Origin: Nocardia vinacea
GTDB taxonomy: Bacteria; Actinomycetota; Actinomycetes; Mycobacteriales; Mycobacteriaceae
Length of the DNA: 64,000 bases
Reading direction: 5' to 3'
Assembly: GCF_035920345.1 (NCBI RefSeq)
Contig: NZ_CP109149.1
Span: 8,742,001 to 8,806,000 of the forward strand
In this document: positions 26,454 through 36,522 of the stretch, piece after piece
How positions within the stretch are numbered: the first letter of the stretch is position 1
Layout of the letters: each line of letters begins with the position of its first letter
The notes under the pieces: model-generated
What the model was told of the DNA's origin: nothing
The model's database searches: none
What the model saw: the letters and a program-made list of their open reading frames with translations, nothing else
Position numbers and translations under genes: made by a program

Positions 26454-26670
26454 ATGAGGTACGTGAAAGTAACGTGGCACCACGCGTGTGACGAGCCTGT
26501 CCTCTACTTCCATGTGGGCCGACGGGAACAACGAGACGGACACGGCAGGACTCGCCGAAATACCTATTGCGCCGGTCGCGGAAATCGCCAGCCGGCTCGA
26601 GTTCGACGCCGAAGAGATCTGTAGAGATCGGTTCGAAAGTGAGTGGTCGAAGGCCCGCGGCGTGGTGTAG
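26454..26670 (+). pseudogene. DUF6881-like putative immunity gene, broken
   Basis: MRYVKVTWHHACDEPVLYFH matches the start of DUF6881 proteins. After a frame change and a missing middle part the end appears as WADGNNETDTAGLAEIPIAP and EEICRDRFESEW. GGGAG precedes the ATG at 26454. A further stretch to 26823 reads LEAGEYAYTSSKLCSALTVR, possibly another immunity relic. DUF6881 genes occur in arrays beside polymorphic toxins. Confidence 0.45.
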
Positions 26671-26825
26671 CGCATTAAGGAACGTGAAACGCTTGACAGC
26701 GAGTCCCTCGAGGCAGGCGAGTATGCGTATACCAGCTCGAAGTTGTGCAGCGCGCTCACCGTACGAGGGTTGCCTGAGCACCCCCGCAGCCAAGACCTCG
26801 CGTACACGGTGCTCGCCGAGTAGTT

Positions 26826-27705
26826 TCACGTGCCGGCCGGGAGAACTGCTACTACGGTGTTCGCTACTCGTGTCAGCTCGGTGCACAGTTCGGGCCGTCT
26901 ACCATGCTCGTTCACCGCAGCTTCGAATATGATCGTTCTCGGTGCGACGCCGGACTTTGGATCCCGTGCCACGTCGGATGCTATGTCGCAGAAGTAGTCC
27001 GACTGCGCCCAGTACAGCATGACCGCGGGGCGGCCGCCGATTGTCAATGGTGTTGGCCGCGCATATTTATCGCGGTCGTATGTCTCGGTCGCAAACGAGG
27101 TACTGGTGGATATGACGAGGACCTCGTACCAGGTGCCGTGCCATGTGCACGACGCATAATTGCCTGTCGAGCTTCCTCCAGAGCGCTTCGAACGCGGTTC
27201 GAGACCGGCAGTGGCGATGTCGGTATCGGGGATTCCGCATGGATCCCATAGGGGAATCTGGGCAGCGGTAGTCGTTGGCGCTGCCGTGTTGGACGTGCTG
27301 GAGGACGAGGGCCAGGTGAGTATTGTTGTGGGCAGCACCGATTTGGCGTGCTGAGCAACAGCTTTGGCGATCGATTCGGCACCGGCCTGCAGATCATTGC
27401 GGAGTTCCGGTGAGTCGCCAACGGGAAGGGACTCCGGGCCAGTCCTGGCCGGATGTCTCAACATCGACTGTCAGGTTTCCGATTCTGAATCGAAGGCCGA
27501 TCCGCACCGGGCTCGCCTTGGGCTGCTCGAGCCAGGTGATCGCGTCGTCGCCGATCCCGAATACGGTCGTCGGTGGCAAGGTGTTGCTGGTCGTGGTGGC
27601 CTGCGCCAACAAGCCGGTGGTGGTTGCCCCGACTGGAGTGGGCAATGTGATGATGTCGTAGGAGATCCTGACGCTGCGTGACATCGGTACTCGATAGGGC
27701 TTCAT
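26826..27705 (-). pseudogene. DUF3558-type lipoprotein, frameshifted
   Basis: The upstream frame (from 27705) carries SVRISYDIITLPTPVGATTT and PVRIGLRFRIGNLTVDVETS. Around 27440, at GQDW, the reading moves to the frame ending at 26826, which carries LWDPCGIPDTDIATAGL, CTWHGTWYEVLV and LTIGGRPAVMLYW, typical of DUF3558. No lipobox signal peptide is seen at the start, so the 5' end also seems lost. Confidence 0.5.
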
Positions 27706-27781
27706 GGGCTCACGGGGAACCGGATCTACATAGTTGATGGGCGCAGTGCAGACTCTGCATGTACTCGCTACTGAGACGTTC

Positions 27782-28382
27782 TCAGCCGTTCCTTGCGTTC
27801 CTCATCGAGGGCTTCTTGAGGAGGGTCGTGTATGCAGACCCGAACAGCTCGAAGCCGTCCTGATACTTGGCAATCCGCTTGTCGGTGTTGATGAACGGGT
27901 ACAGGCGGGCTAGGAGCTGGTAGTTCTTCGTCAACACCTCGGCCGCACCAGGATTGGCGTCCAGGAAGCTGTTGGTAGCTCGCACGGACTCGTATCCGTG
28001 GACCGTGAGGTCTAGGCCGTCCGCGTCAGCGAGCAGGTCTTCGATGCAGGCAAAGGTGGTGCGGAACTCGGCGACCAGCTCGGACACGTCGGTAACGAAC
28101 CCCGCCGCCCTGGTCGGACTCCGCCGCGGTAGGGACGGCGACGGCCCGCTGGACCTCTTCTGCCAGTCCGATGTAGTCCACGACCACGCCAGCGGTCCCG
28201 CGCAGGATATGGAGCACCTGCTCGTTGACCCGCACCAGCCCGCCTTCGACAGTGTTGACCGTGGCGACGATCTCCTCGACCATGGCGTCCACGTCGAACC
28301 CGTCGATGACGTCAGGGTTGAGCCGGACGATGGCGTCCCGAAGCTGGGAGGTGATCACCGTCTGCGTCGTCTCACGCGGCAA
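27782..28382 (-). pseudogene. Possible type I restriction HsdR remnant
   Basis: The frame from 28382 reads SQLRDAIVRLNPDVIDGFDV then VVVDYIGLAEEVQRAV. The second phrase resembles the VDYIGLA stretch of HsdR motor subunits and the first resembles HsdR N-termini. After a frame change the frame ending at 27782 gives SELVAEFRTTFACIEDLLAD and further helical sequence. The middle of HsdR (nuclease and helicase motifs) is absent. Low-confidence family call. Confidence 0.3.
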
Positions 28383-28642
28383 CGCCCTACTGGCCGCGAA
28401 GTCCCAGCCCTCACCCGAGCCTCAGCGCTGATCTGTTACAAGAAACTTGCGAAATCAGCCACATGAGACACGGTCTAAAGCCGGTAGCCGCGTATCGTGA
28501 CTGTGCGCTTTTCTCCCGAATGCTCCAAGTTCGTGATGCCCTCCCGCGCTAATACTTCTCCGCGCCACTAGCCTCCACCGCAGCAGTTCAGCCAGGCATA
28601 ATTTGTGGGTTTCCTATCTAGCACCACAGAACACAGGCACAC

Positions 28643-29746
28643 TCAGCCCATCGCGTGTCGACGCTCGGTCCGTTCTATCCGCTCTAGCTGGTCAGCCAAC
28701 TCTACCCACGACTGTGCATTGGCTCGTGCCAGCCGGGCCAAGATGCTGTGGCAGTGGCTCGGCGAATCTCCGATGAATTGCTGCCAGGCCCGAATTTCGC
28801 TAACCGATGCCGTCACATGTCGCAGGATCGATCGACCTTTCTCATTGAACCGCAGGGCCGGATCATTCTGTAGAGACTTCACAATCTTTCCCTGCAGGGT
28901 CGTTACAGCCTCGCGTAGCTGACGCAGGGCGGGTCCGGAACTTGGTGTTGTCAGCACAAGATCTCCGTCGCGGACCGGCGGTCCCGGCCGACAATCACGC
29001 GAGGCACCCGCATTGTCGATCTGGCTCGATTCGCCATGTACGACCACTGCCCCCTCGCCACGGCTCAAACGCGCACGAACATCACGGACTGTGCTTGGCG
29101 AGATCCCGGCCAGCCTAGAGATTTCCCGGAGGGACGCGTCGGGTCGGTCATGGATGATGTCTGCCGCTATCCGACGTCCCTTGTCCGCATCCACCGGGCG
29201 CACCTTGCCGTCGCCACCGACTCTGCTATCAGACTGGGTGTCCGCACCCGTTGTATGACGACGCAGCACACCGACAGTCTTGTGTGATAGACCAGCGGTA
29301 CGCGCGATCAATCGGTCCGACCAGCGTGGATGGGAACGCATCAGCCGCACTGCGGCAGCCTTACGCTCACCAACCGACAGCGGCAGTCCATGCACGACAT
29401 TCGAATGCACAGCCACGGCGTATGCGTCGGCATCCTCACCCTCGAAGAACCGGACCGCAATCATCTCGTGGCCGAGCGCTCGCACTGCGGCGAGCCGGTG
29501 CGCACCATCTATCAGCCGCATTGTCGACCGGTGCACAATTACCGCAGGTAGCTCCCCCACCGACTCCATCAGCACGCGCACATGATCAGCACTCGTACCC
29601 GCTTCTGCCCGCACGTCCAGACCAGGTCGAATAGCGGCGACCGGCGTCAACTCGACCGGCACCGACTGCAACTTCGAAATCCAGTCCAAAACCGGAGAAT
29701 TACCACTACTGATCGGGAAATCCGATTCCTGAATTTCTTCACTCAT
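28643..29746 (-). CDS. StrR-like ParB/HTH transcriptional regulator
   Basis: A 367-residue regulator. The N-terminal ParB-like domain shows LPAVIVHRSTMRLIDGAHRL then AAVRALGHEMIAVRFFEG, and a central HTH is around RLIARTAGLSHKTVGVLRR. A second HTH-like part, LREISRLAGISPSTVRDVRA, follows. This architecture is that of StrR, the pathway-specific activator of streptomycin-type clusters. In-frame ATGs exist at 29815 and 29752, but AAGGG spacing favours 29746. A very similar gene starts at 63276, so two copies bracket the biosynthetic region and point outward. Confidence 0.85.
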   Translation of the reverse strand: MSEEIQESDFPISSGNSPVLDWISKLQSVPVELTPVAAIRPGLDVRAEAGTSADHVRVLMESVGELPAVIVHRSTMRLIDGAHRLAAVRALGHEMIAVRFFEGEDADAYAVAVHSNVVHGLPLSVGERKAAAVRLMRSHPRWSDRLIARTAGLSHKTVGVLRRHTTGADTQSDSRVGGDGKVRPVDADKGRRIAADIIHDRPDASLREISRLAGISPSTVRDVRARLSRGEGAVVVHGESSQIDNAGASRDCRPGPPVRDGDLVLTTPSSGPALRQLREAVTTLQGKIVKSLQNDPALRFNEKGRSILRHVTASVSEIRAWQQFIGDSPSHCHSILARLARANAQSWVELADQLERIERTERRHAMG

Positions 29747-29864
29747 ACCCATGCCCTTGTCGATCACAACACAAGCCCAACAGCCCATTGCCGGATCTGC
29801 TGACGAAATACTCAATGATATGGTTTGACGAGTAGGAGTCCTCGATAAGAAGCCAGCGCGGGGC

Positions 29865-30536
29865 CTACACGACGGCCGGGTCGCCGTACACTACGACCGT
29901 TTCGTCGTCGATCTTGGATTTCGCCGATACCATTACGTAGGAACGGACTATGAGTCCGGTCAGGCAACCATCGGCTTTGATACTGGTTCGAACAATATCG
30001 ATGCGCTGCTCGTGATCTTTCAGGGAGATCTTTTCGACAACGAAATCCGATATCGTTCCCGCTGCAAGGCCGGCGGTTATTTGTGGTTTCACCGCTATTT
30101 TGGGCGACACCTTCGACCGTCGATCGTCCGGCGACTCGAACACCTGCGGAGTTATCACGAGCACGCTGGGTGGTACGAGCCCAGCATCGATGCCGAGGGA
30201 CGCAGTGATCGACCGCAAGGATGCTGCGCATCCAACATGATAGCCGACTGTCAGCTCGGCGTCCTTCAGGTTCTTGAATACAGAACCGGTTATCTCGGCG
30301 TAGGCCGAATTGCTCACCACCGCTTCCCGAGTCGGGAGGGGTCCGGGACCGGTCGCATTGACAACCTCCTCGTCGCGGTGTCCGACGATCAATGTCCGAC
30401 CGTCCGCGGTCCGAACCGACAGTTCGTGTCGGTCACTCCGCGGAACGTCGGCTGAGGCGCTGGGTGCACTCGTGATCAGGGCGACCACAGTGAGCGATGC
30501 GTACAACCCACCACGAATTCTCTGTTCTACCTTCAC
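29865..30536 (-). CDS. MspA family porin (second of pair)
   Basis: A 223-residue secreted protein starting at GTG 30536, 13 bp after the upstream porin stop. The signal peptide ends near APSASA. Diagnostic parts are LIVGHRDEEVVNATGPGPLP, GYHVGCA, KADGCLTGLIVRSYVMVSA and the closing GDPAVV. MspA porins form octameric channels in the mycolate outer membrane of Nocardia and mycobacteria, giving uptake of small hydrophilic solutes. Confidence 0.88.
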   Translation of the reverse strand: MKVEQRIRGGLYASLTVVALITSAPSASADVPRSDRHELSVRTADGRTLIVGHRDEEVVNATGPGPLPTREAVVSNSAYAEITGSVFKNLKDAELTVGYHVGCAASLRSITASLGIDAGLVPPSVLVITPQVFESPDDRRSKVSPKIAVKPQITAGLAAGTISDFVVEKISLKDHEQRIDIVRTSIKADGCLTGLIVRSYVMVSAKSKIDDETVVVYGDPAVV

Positions 30537-30549
30537 CGCAGCTTCCGTC

Positions 30550-31200
30550 TTACAGCGGGATCGGGTCACCGTAGACCGCGACCGAGTCGTCGTCTTGGGT
30601 GGATTTCGCGGCGATAATCGTGTATGAGCGGATACTTGCTGGCCCTACACAGCCGTCGATCTTCACATGGGCATTGCGGGTGGTGATGAATGCCTTGGTG
30701 TCCTCTATCGGCTTTTCGCCGGTAGGGAGATCGGCAACCTTGCCCGGTGCCAGCGTGACTTGGAAGCTCGGCGAAATCGAGGCGGTCGGACCGATATTCG
30801 CGCCGACGGTGGGGGTCGGGATGCCGGGGTTGATGAGGATGCCCGGGGTGAAGCCGACGTTCACCGAAGCGCCCAGGGTGATGGATGTCAGATCTACGGC
30901 ACACCCCACGTGGTAGCCCGTCCGTAGTACCACGCCCTGCAGTTTTGAGCCGCGCCCTGCGATCGAGCCGTAGGCCTGGTTGGTTACGAAGACTTCGCGG
31001 GTGGTGCCGATGCCGTTTAGCGGGGGGACGCGGTTGGCTTCCTCGTTGCGATGGCCGACCACCAACTGCCAGCCGTCCTCCATGGCGACGGAACTTTCAT
31101 GGGGTGGCAGGGATAGCCCCTCCGCCTGGGCATTCGTGGCACCGGCCAGCAGAGCGGCACCCACAGCCGCCATAGCCGGGATCAACTTCTTGGTACGCAT
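30550..31200 (-). CDS. MspA family porin (first of pair)
   Basis: A 216-residue outer-membrane porin. The ATG at 31200 is preferred over upstream starts because GGGGGAG precedes it and the signal peptide MRTKKLIPAMAAVGAALLAG begins there, ending at AQA. Motifs are LVVGHRNEEANR, GYHVGCAVDLTSIT, IDGCVGPASIRSYTIIAA and GDPIPL. Forms an operon with the downstream porin; pairs of different MspA subunits are usual in Nocardia and may form mixed pores (family knowledge). Confidence 0.9.
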   Translation of the reverse strand: MRTKKLIPAMAAVGAALLAGATNAQAEGLSLPPHESSVAMEDGWQLVVGHRNEEANRVPPLNGIGTTREVFVTNQAYGSIAGRGSKLQGVVLRTGYHVGCAVDLTSITLGASVNVGFTPGILINPGIPTPTVGANIGPTASISPSFQVTLAPGKVADLPTGEKPIEDTKAFITTRNAHVKIDGCVGPASIRSYTIIAAKSTQDDDSVAVYGDPIPL

Positions 31201-31464
31201 CAGCTCCCCCTTTTCGATCGAATGAACCGAGTCGACCAACTCCCTGGGCCGCTCGGCATTGCGCGGAACGCTAGGGCGCAGTTGCCGGGCACCGCAATCC
31301 CACAATTGCGCCGTACAGAGGGATTGTGCAGGTCACACACAGTGCAGATTTAGTCCGGTCCGGACACAGCACGGCAGGGGTCACGGACAACATGCATGCA
31401 GGAATGGGCCCCAGGCAGATCGCACACACGGGCTCGCTGGCCTAGTACGGACAGGTGACGAAAA

Positions 31465-33291
31465 ATGTTGGAAATCAAGGGAACTGAATCAGCCTCGCCG
31501 CCGTCTATACCTCTCGTAGAGACAGACACGACCGACCGGCCGTCGACGACGGGGTCTTCGAACAGTTCGGGGGAACGCATGACGCTGGCATCAACTGACA
31601 CAGCCCAGTACGCCAACCGCGGGAGGCCCGAGCGAGGGGAGTTCGCCAGACAACTGTCTGCCCTGCACCGGGACGCGGGCGCCCCCTCGTTGCGGCATGT
31701 CGCCACGCTGGCTCAGCAGCGGGCACGCAATACCGAGGGCGAGGGTCGTTCGGCACTGGCGACGGCGCAGCGGATCAGCGACTGGATGAACGGACGCAAT
31801 GTTCCGGCGCGGTTCGAATCGCTGGTTCCGGTCCTGCATGTCTTGGGCGCACGGGCACGACGCCGCGCCGGAACGCCCCCCGAGACAGTGAGTCTGCAAG
31901 CCTGGAGGTCACTGTGGGCGGCGGCGCGGCGCGCCCCCGCCGTATCGGACGCCACGACCCAACCGCCGTATCCGAATGCCGATGGGTTCTCAGAAGGGCA
32001 CGAAGCTGCCTTCTTCGGGCGGCAGCGTGCCATCGGTTCCATCCTCGAGATGGTTCGAGCATCCGCAAGTTCACAGCGCAATGCCGGTGCCATCGTGCTC
32101 ACCGGCGCGTCCGGTATCGGCAAGACCGCGCTGCTCCAGGCCGGCGTCATTCCTGCCATGAGCGCAGAGTCGACGCGGTGGAGGGTCGTCGTCACCACGC
32201 CAGATCGCAATCCTCTCTGCTCGCTGGCGCGAACATTCTGTGCCACAGAATGTTTCAGCACACCCGAGCCGGATCTCGACGCCGTCCGGCGATGGGCCGG
32301 TGACCGTCGGCTGCTGCTGATCGTCGACCAATTCGAACAGTTGTACCGGCCTGATGTTGATGCGACGGTCCGCGAGAGGTTCCTGATCTGGCTGAAGCAG
32401 GTGTCGACGATCGGGTCGGTCCTCGTTGCGGTGCGATCCGACCAGCTCACCAGTTGCTCCCAGCCTCCGTGGCTGGCGCATTCCATTCAGCACAACAGCT
32501 TCACACTGAACCCCCCAGATCGTCAGGAGCTGATGTCGGCTATCGTCGGTCCACCACGCACACGCGGAGTCACAGTCGACCCTGCCGCAGCAGAACTGCT
32601 GATCACCGAGCTAGAAGGAAGCCGACCAGCCAGCGACGACCCTACCGCCGGCGTCGGCGTGCTACCCCTGCTGTCGGCGACCATGCGATCGATGTGGGCA
32701 GGGCACAGCGGACGTCGACTGGACCTTGCCGCCTATCACCGGGTCGGAGGCGTGGCCGGAGTGGTCGGCCGAATCGCCGAACAGACCTGGGAGGCGCTGA
32801 CATCGACAGAACAGCTCGATGCGCGTCACATCCTGCTGGCATTGGTCACCGTCCACCGTGACGGCACCATCACCCGCTGCCGGACATCAAACGCGGAACT
32901 CGCCCACATCGCCGCACGGACCAGCACCGGGCCCGACATCGTTCACCGGTTGGTGCAGGCACGGCTAATCAACCTGGAATCCGACTATGCATGCCTCGTG
33001 CACGACGCCCTACTGAAGTGGGATCGACTATATGGCTGGATAACCGAGCGTCGGTCGCAACTGATCTGGCGGCAACGCATCGAAGACGACGCCGCAGAGT
33101 GGGATGCCGCCGACCGTGACCCCGGCCTCCTCTATAGGAGTGTCCGGCTGAAGACGGCAATCCGATATGCCGATCCCACCACAAATACCCTGGCCACCAC
33201 ATTCCTCCGGGCTTCTGCCAGAGCCGAACTCGCTGCATCGCCAGCTGAGCTCCAACCCGAACTCAAGTATCCGAGAACCGCCCGACAGTGA
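31465..33291 (+). CDS. STAND-type NTPase with helical N-terminal domain
   Basis: A 608-residue protein (alternative start ATG 31579). Residues about 50-140 contain a helical domain (ATAQRISDWMNGRNVPARFE) found before actinobacterial nSTAND NTPases. The P-loop is LTGASGIGKTALLQAG and Walker B is RRLLLIVDQFEQLY. A winged-helix part follows. Such proteins usually end in WD40 repeats, but here the chain stops after the winged helix, about 135 bp before an IS element. It may be truncated or a short variant. STAND proteins act as signal-triggered switches, some in phage defence; the role here is unknown. Confidence 0.75.
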   Translation: MLEIKGTESASPPSIPLVETDTTDRPSTTGSSNSSGERMTLASTDTAQYANRGRPERGEFARQLSALHRDAGAPSLRHVATLAQQRARNTEGEGRSALATAQRISDWMNGRNVPARFESLVPVLHVLGARARRRAGTPPETVSLQAWRSLWAAARRAPAVSDATTQPPYPNADGFSEGHEAAFFGRQRAIGSILEMVRASASSQRNAGAIVLTGASGIGKTALLQAGVIPAMSAESTRWRVVVTTPDRNPLCSLARTFCATECFSTPEPDLDAVRRWAGDRRLLLIVDQFEQLYRPDVDATVRERFLIWLKQVSTIGSVLVAVRSDQLTSCSQPPWLAHSIQHNSFTLNPPDRQELMSAIVGPPRTRGVTVDPAAAELLITELEGSRPASDDPTAGVGVLPLLSATMRSMWAGHSGRRLDLAAYHRVGGVAGVVGRIAEQTWEALTSTEQLDARHILLALVTVHRDGTITRCRTSNAELAHIAARTSTGPDIVHRLVQARLINLESDYACLVHDALLKWDRLYGWITERRSQLIWRQRIEDDAAEWDAADRDPGLLYRSVRLKTAIRYADPTTNTLATTFLRASARAELAASPAELQPELKYPRTARQ

Positions 33292-33425
33292 GAACCGCCC
33301 TCAAAGCCAAGTATCAGCTCCGTTCCGCGAGCACGGCCGTCACATGACTGGACGATCGGCGGTCTGGGGCTGCTGCTTCGACATCCGACACTTGCGGTCA
33401 CATCGGTGCTGATAATCAGTCATCT

Positions 33426-33445
33426 GAGTGCCTGTGAACAAACTG
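33426..33445 (+). repeat. Left terminal inverted repeat of IS
   Basis: Perfect 20-bp match to the complement of 35088-35107. Confidence 0.9.
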
Positions 33446-33549
33446 ATCGAATGACGTGTCTGGTGTTGTGATCTGCGGTTTTTGGTGCGGGCCTGTTGGG
33501 GCGGTTGCTGGCGGTTTATCGTCGGGGCGGGGGCCGATGGAGGCGAATC

Positions 33550-34059
33550 ATGTCCTGGCGCGAGGAGCTGGCCCGGCGCGAGGCCGGTCTGGACGAGGAG
33601 GTGGCGCGGCTGCGTCGCCAGATCGATGAGTTGACCGATCAGCTGGCCGCGGCCGAGCTGGCGTTATCGAGACTAGCGATCACTCGGGAGACGATGGCCG
33701 AGTTGCTCGCCGAGGACGAACCCACCGGAAACGGCGTGCCGGGTGAGGCCGATGTGAGTGCGAATATTGTGGCAGCGCAGCCTGTTTCGGGTTCGGGCCG
33801 GGCGTTCGGATTGGTGCTGGTGCCGCAGCGCGAGGCGGGTATGGACGCGTCGGCGGTGTTGCCGGGTGACTACTGCGACATTCTGGCGATCCTGGCCGAG
33901 GCCGGGAACGGGTTGCGTGCCGGGCAGGTCGCGGCCGAATTGGGGATCACGGTAACCGATCGGTCGAAGGTGGAGGCGTTGCGGTCGAAACTGAAACGCC
34001 TGGTCACGCGGGGGTGGGCCGCTCAGGCGCCGTCGGGGGTTTTCACGATCGCCGAATGA
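33550..34059 (+). CDS. IS-associated accessory protein
   Basis: A 169-residue protein starting MSWREELARREAGLDEEVAR, with an N-terminal coiled coil (about residues 5-50) and a C-terminal winged-helix-like part (LRAGQVAAELGITVTDRSKV then EALRSKLKRLVTRGW). It lies within the IS inverted repeats, upstream of the transposase. Similar proteins accompany transposases in actinobacteria and often appear as hypothetical. A regulatory or DNA-targeting role in transposition is inference. Confidence 0.7.
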   Translation: MSWREELARREAGLDEEVARLRRQIDELTDQLAAAELALSRLAITRETMAELLAEDEPTGNGVPGEADVSANIVAAQPVSGSGRAFGLVLVPQREAGMDASAVLPGDYCDILAILAEAGNGLRAGQVAAELGITVTDRSKVEALRSKLKRLVTRGWAAQAPSGVFTIAE

Positions 34060-34239
34060 TGCTGGTGTCGTGGGTGATTGACACTCCGGCCGTGCTGCGG
34101 TGTGGCATCGCAGTGGGGGCGGGACCAAGTGGTAGCCAAGGGGTCACCACAACTCCTGCACCCACAAGGCCCCGCCCCATGTCGTTCTACCCTGCAACGC
34201 TTTTCGCTGGCGCCGATATCGCTGAAAACGGGTGCGTGT

Positions 34240-35086
34240 GTGGCGTGCCGGTTCGGGCACGGCACCCGCCGACCCTCCAGGGCGCGCCGCTACACCACCG
34301 ACACCAGCGACGCCCAATGGGAGCAGCTGGCGGCGGTGTTGCCGTGGCCGGTCTGGCTCGACGGCGGCGGGGGCCGGCCCGAGGAATACTGCCGCCGCCA
34401 GATCATCGACGCGATCTTCTACCTGGCCGACAACGGCTGCAAATGGCGCAACCTACCCTGCGACTTTCCGCCTTGGCGCACCGTCTACGGCCTGTTCCAC
34501 CGCTGGTGGCACAGCGGAGACGTCACCGCAGTGCATATTGACATGCGAGACCGCTTGCACACCAACACTTCTCGGGATCCCGACCCGACTGCGGCGATCA
34601 TCGATTCCCAAACTCTGCGCGCCGCTGAAACCGTCGGCACCGGCACCCCCGGCTGGGACGCAGGCAAGAAACAGAACGGCCGTAAACGCCACATCATCGT
34701 CGACACCCTCGGGCTACTGCTCATCGTGCACGTCACCGCTGCGGGCGTCCAAGACCGCGACGGCGCCCGCCCCGGCCCTGCAGCAGCTGCGGGAACTCTT
34801 CACCACCCTGGCCTTGGTCTGGGCCGATGGCGCCTACTCCGGCAAACTCGTCGACTGGGCCCGCCAGCAACTCGCCCTCACCCTCGAGATCGTCAAACGC
34901 AGCGACGACACCACGGGATTCGTTGTCCTACCACGACGTTGGGTCGTCGAACGCACCCTGGCCTGGATCACCAGACGCCGACGATGCGTCCGCGACTACG
35001 AACGTCTCCCCGAACACCACGAAGCCATGGTCACCTGGTCCATGATCATCCTCATGTCCCGGCGACTGGCTCGCACCCGAAAATGA
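34240..35086 (+). CDS. IS5-family DDE transposase, two frames
   Basis: The first frame gives YTTDTSDAQWEQLAAVLPWP, CKWRNLPCDFPPW, then the first catalytic Asp in AAIIDSQTL and HVTAAGVQDRDGA. Near 34755-34775 the reading moves to another frame that gives ALVWADGAYSGKLVDW (second Asp) and RRWVVERTLAWITRRRR (Glu), ending at TGA 35086. All DDE residues survive. The shift sits in a GC-rich stretch (GGCGCCCGCCCC); it may be programmed, as in some IS5 members, or a mutation. The start GTG is uncertain. Confidence 0.75.
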
Positions 35087-35087
35087 G

Positions 35088-35107
35088 CAGTTTGTTCACA
35101 GGCACTC
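35088..35107 (-). repeat. Right terminal inverted repeat of IS
   Basis: Perfect 20-bp complement of 33426-33445. Confidence 0.9.
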
Positions 35108-35885
35108 AACGGCCTTCTCCCTCAATCAGGTTGATCCGCTCAAGCTTAGACCGCCACCTCCTGACAAAGCCGTCCGCGAGGGTAGGTTCCAGATCTGTTG
35201 CGCTGCCCGCAAGCCACCGTCGATACTGCTGGTTCTCCCGTTCGGCCCCTGTGGTCGTCGGAGGCGTCGCCAACAATGCACCGATGAGCCTTTCGATGTG
35301 CTTGGGAATTTCGTTGCCCGGTCCGCCCACACGCTCGAGCACCTCGGTTGCTTGCGCGGCCGCGAGCCTGCCGACGGCGATGCCGAGCTGCTCCTTCACC
35401 GCCTGAGCGGCCCCCTGGACTGCCTCGGGGAGATCCGAACGGTCGCAAAACTGGAAGCAACGGTCTGCAGCGGTGATCAGTGCATCCACGACATCGATGT
35501 CGAGCTCCACAAGGCGGAAGTTCAGCGGGTCGCGATCACGGTTGCTCGTGGAGAACGGATCGGGGGAGCCGACGACTGGTGCTTGCTCACTCAATTTCAT
35601 CGGGTCGCCGCCATGAAGCGTTCGTGCTGCGCTCCCTTCGGTCCATCGCAGGCCGATGTCGAGAAGCCGCAATGTGGCAGGGCTCGGTGGTGCCGTGCCG
35701 ACATGCGGATTTTCTATCCGAGCCATCGTCGCGACGGAGGGCCCACCCGCGACTCGCACGTCCGGCCGCGACCACCCAAGCTCCTCGCGGCGCCTGGCCA
35801 CGATCTGACCGAAACGCTCTTGCACATCCCGCGTTACCACGGGGCGAACCCTATTCGACCCATGCTCAATGCTCGTCCTCTCCAC
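35106..35885 (-). CDS. HTH (XRE-type) regulator truncated by IS end
   Basis: A 259-codon frame starting with GTG 35885 (start uncertain). RFGQIVARRREELGWSRPDV then PSVATMARIENPHV is an XRE-type helix-turn-helix. The rest is helical without known motif. The stop codon TGA lies at 35106-35108, exactly at the outer end of the IS inverted repeat. The true C-terminus has therefore probably been displaced and the present end is accidental. Confidence 0.65.
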   Translation of the reverse strand: MERTSIEHGSNRVRPVVTRDVQERFGQIVARRREELGWSRPDVRVAGGPSVATMARIENPHVGTAPPSPATLRLLDIGLRWTEGSAARTLHGGDPMKLSEQAPVVGSPDPFSTSNRDRDPLNFRLVELDIDVVDALITAADRCFQFCDRSDLPEAVQGAAQAVKEQLGIAVGRLAAAQATEVLERVGGPGNEIPKHIERLIGALLATPPTTTGAERENQQYRRWLAGSATDLEPTLADGFVRRWRSKLERINLIEGEGR

Positions 35886-36522
35886 CCCGAAACTGTGGCC
35901 AAAACATCACGAGGCACTCATTAGTCCGGCACGAAAGCTCACAAGATCTTCACGGATATATCAACGCAACTCATGATACGTTTGCGGACGTCAAACTGCT
36001 AAAACATTGAGAGAAGTCAACCGTGCACTGTTGAGCGACCGGAGCTGACGTCGGAAACTGAGCAGTACTCCGGTCAATGTGGGGAGCGCTTTGACCCAGC
36101 GAGGAGACCGCAATCCTGTGTGGCCGTGGATCGCCATCGGCAACACATCCATTGGCTGTGTCAGCCCGGCCCTGTTCATGCAGCTGCTCCCGGCGGGCGG
36201 CCGAGATGTCTGCTTGGTTGTGAGGGCGGGCATCCTTTCTGTGAACGAAACTTGAACTGGGTCGTTCGGATGGTCTGCTCTGGAGCACCGTTCCGAACGA
36301 GGACGGATCGGGGGGCAATCATGGACCGCTAATGAGCCAGCCCGGCTATCTATCCGCCTCTCTGCAATCGGGGGAGGGTGTGCCGACAATGATCAGGACG
36401 GGGCATGAGCTGGCGAAGGATTATGGGCCGCCGCTGCGGGCTGCCAGGCCGGCACTGTCAGCGGTGGCTCGACTGCTGGTGTGACGGCTGCGTTTCGCGA
36501 GCCACGCCTAGACTGGAATGCG

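Larger units (their letters stand above)
33426..35107. mobile_element. IS5-type insertion sequence with accessory ORF
   Basis: Ends are GAGTGCCTGTGAACAAACTG at 33426-33445 and its exact complement at 35088-35107, so 20 bp are perfect. The 1.68-kb element contains an accessory ORF (33550-34059) and a frameshifted DDE transposase (34240-35086), both on the plus strand. No target duplication is visible: flanks are ATCT on the left and AACG on the right. The absence suggests rearrangement after insertion. Its right end forms the 3' end of the neighbouring HTH gene. Confidence 0.85.
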
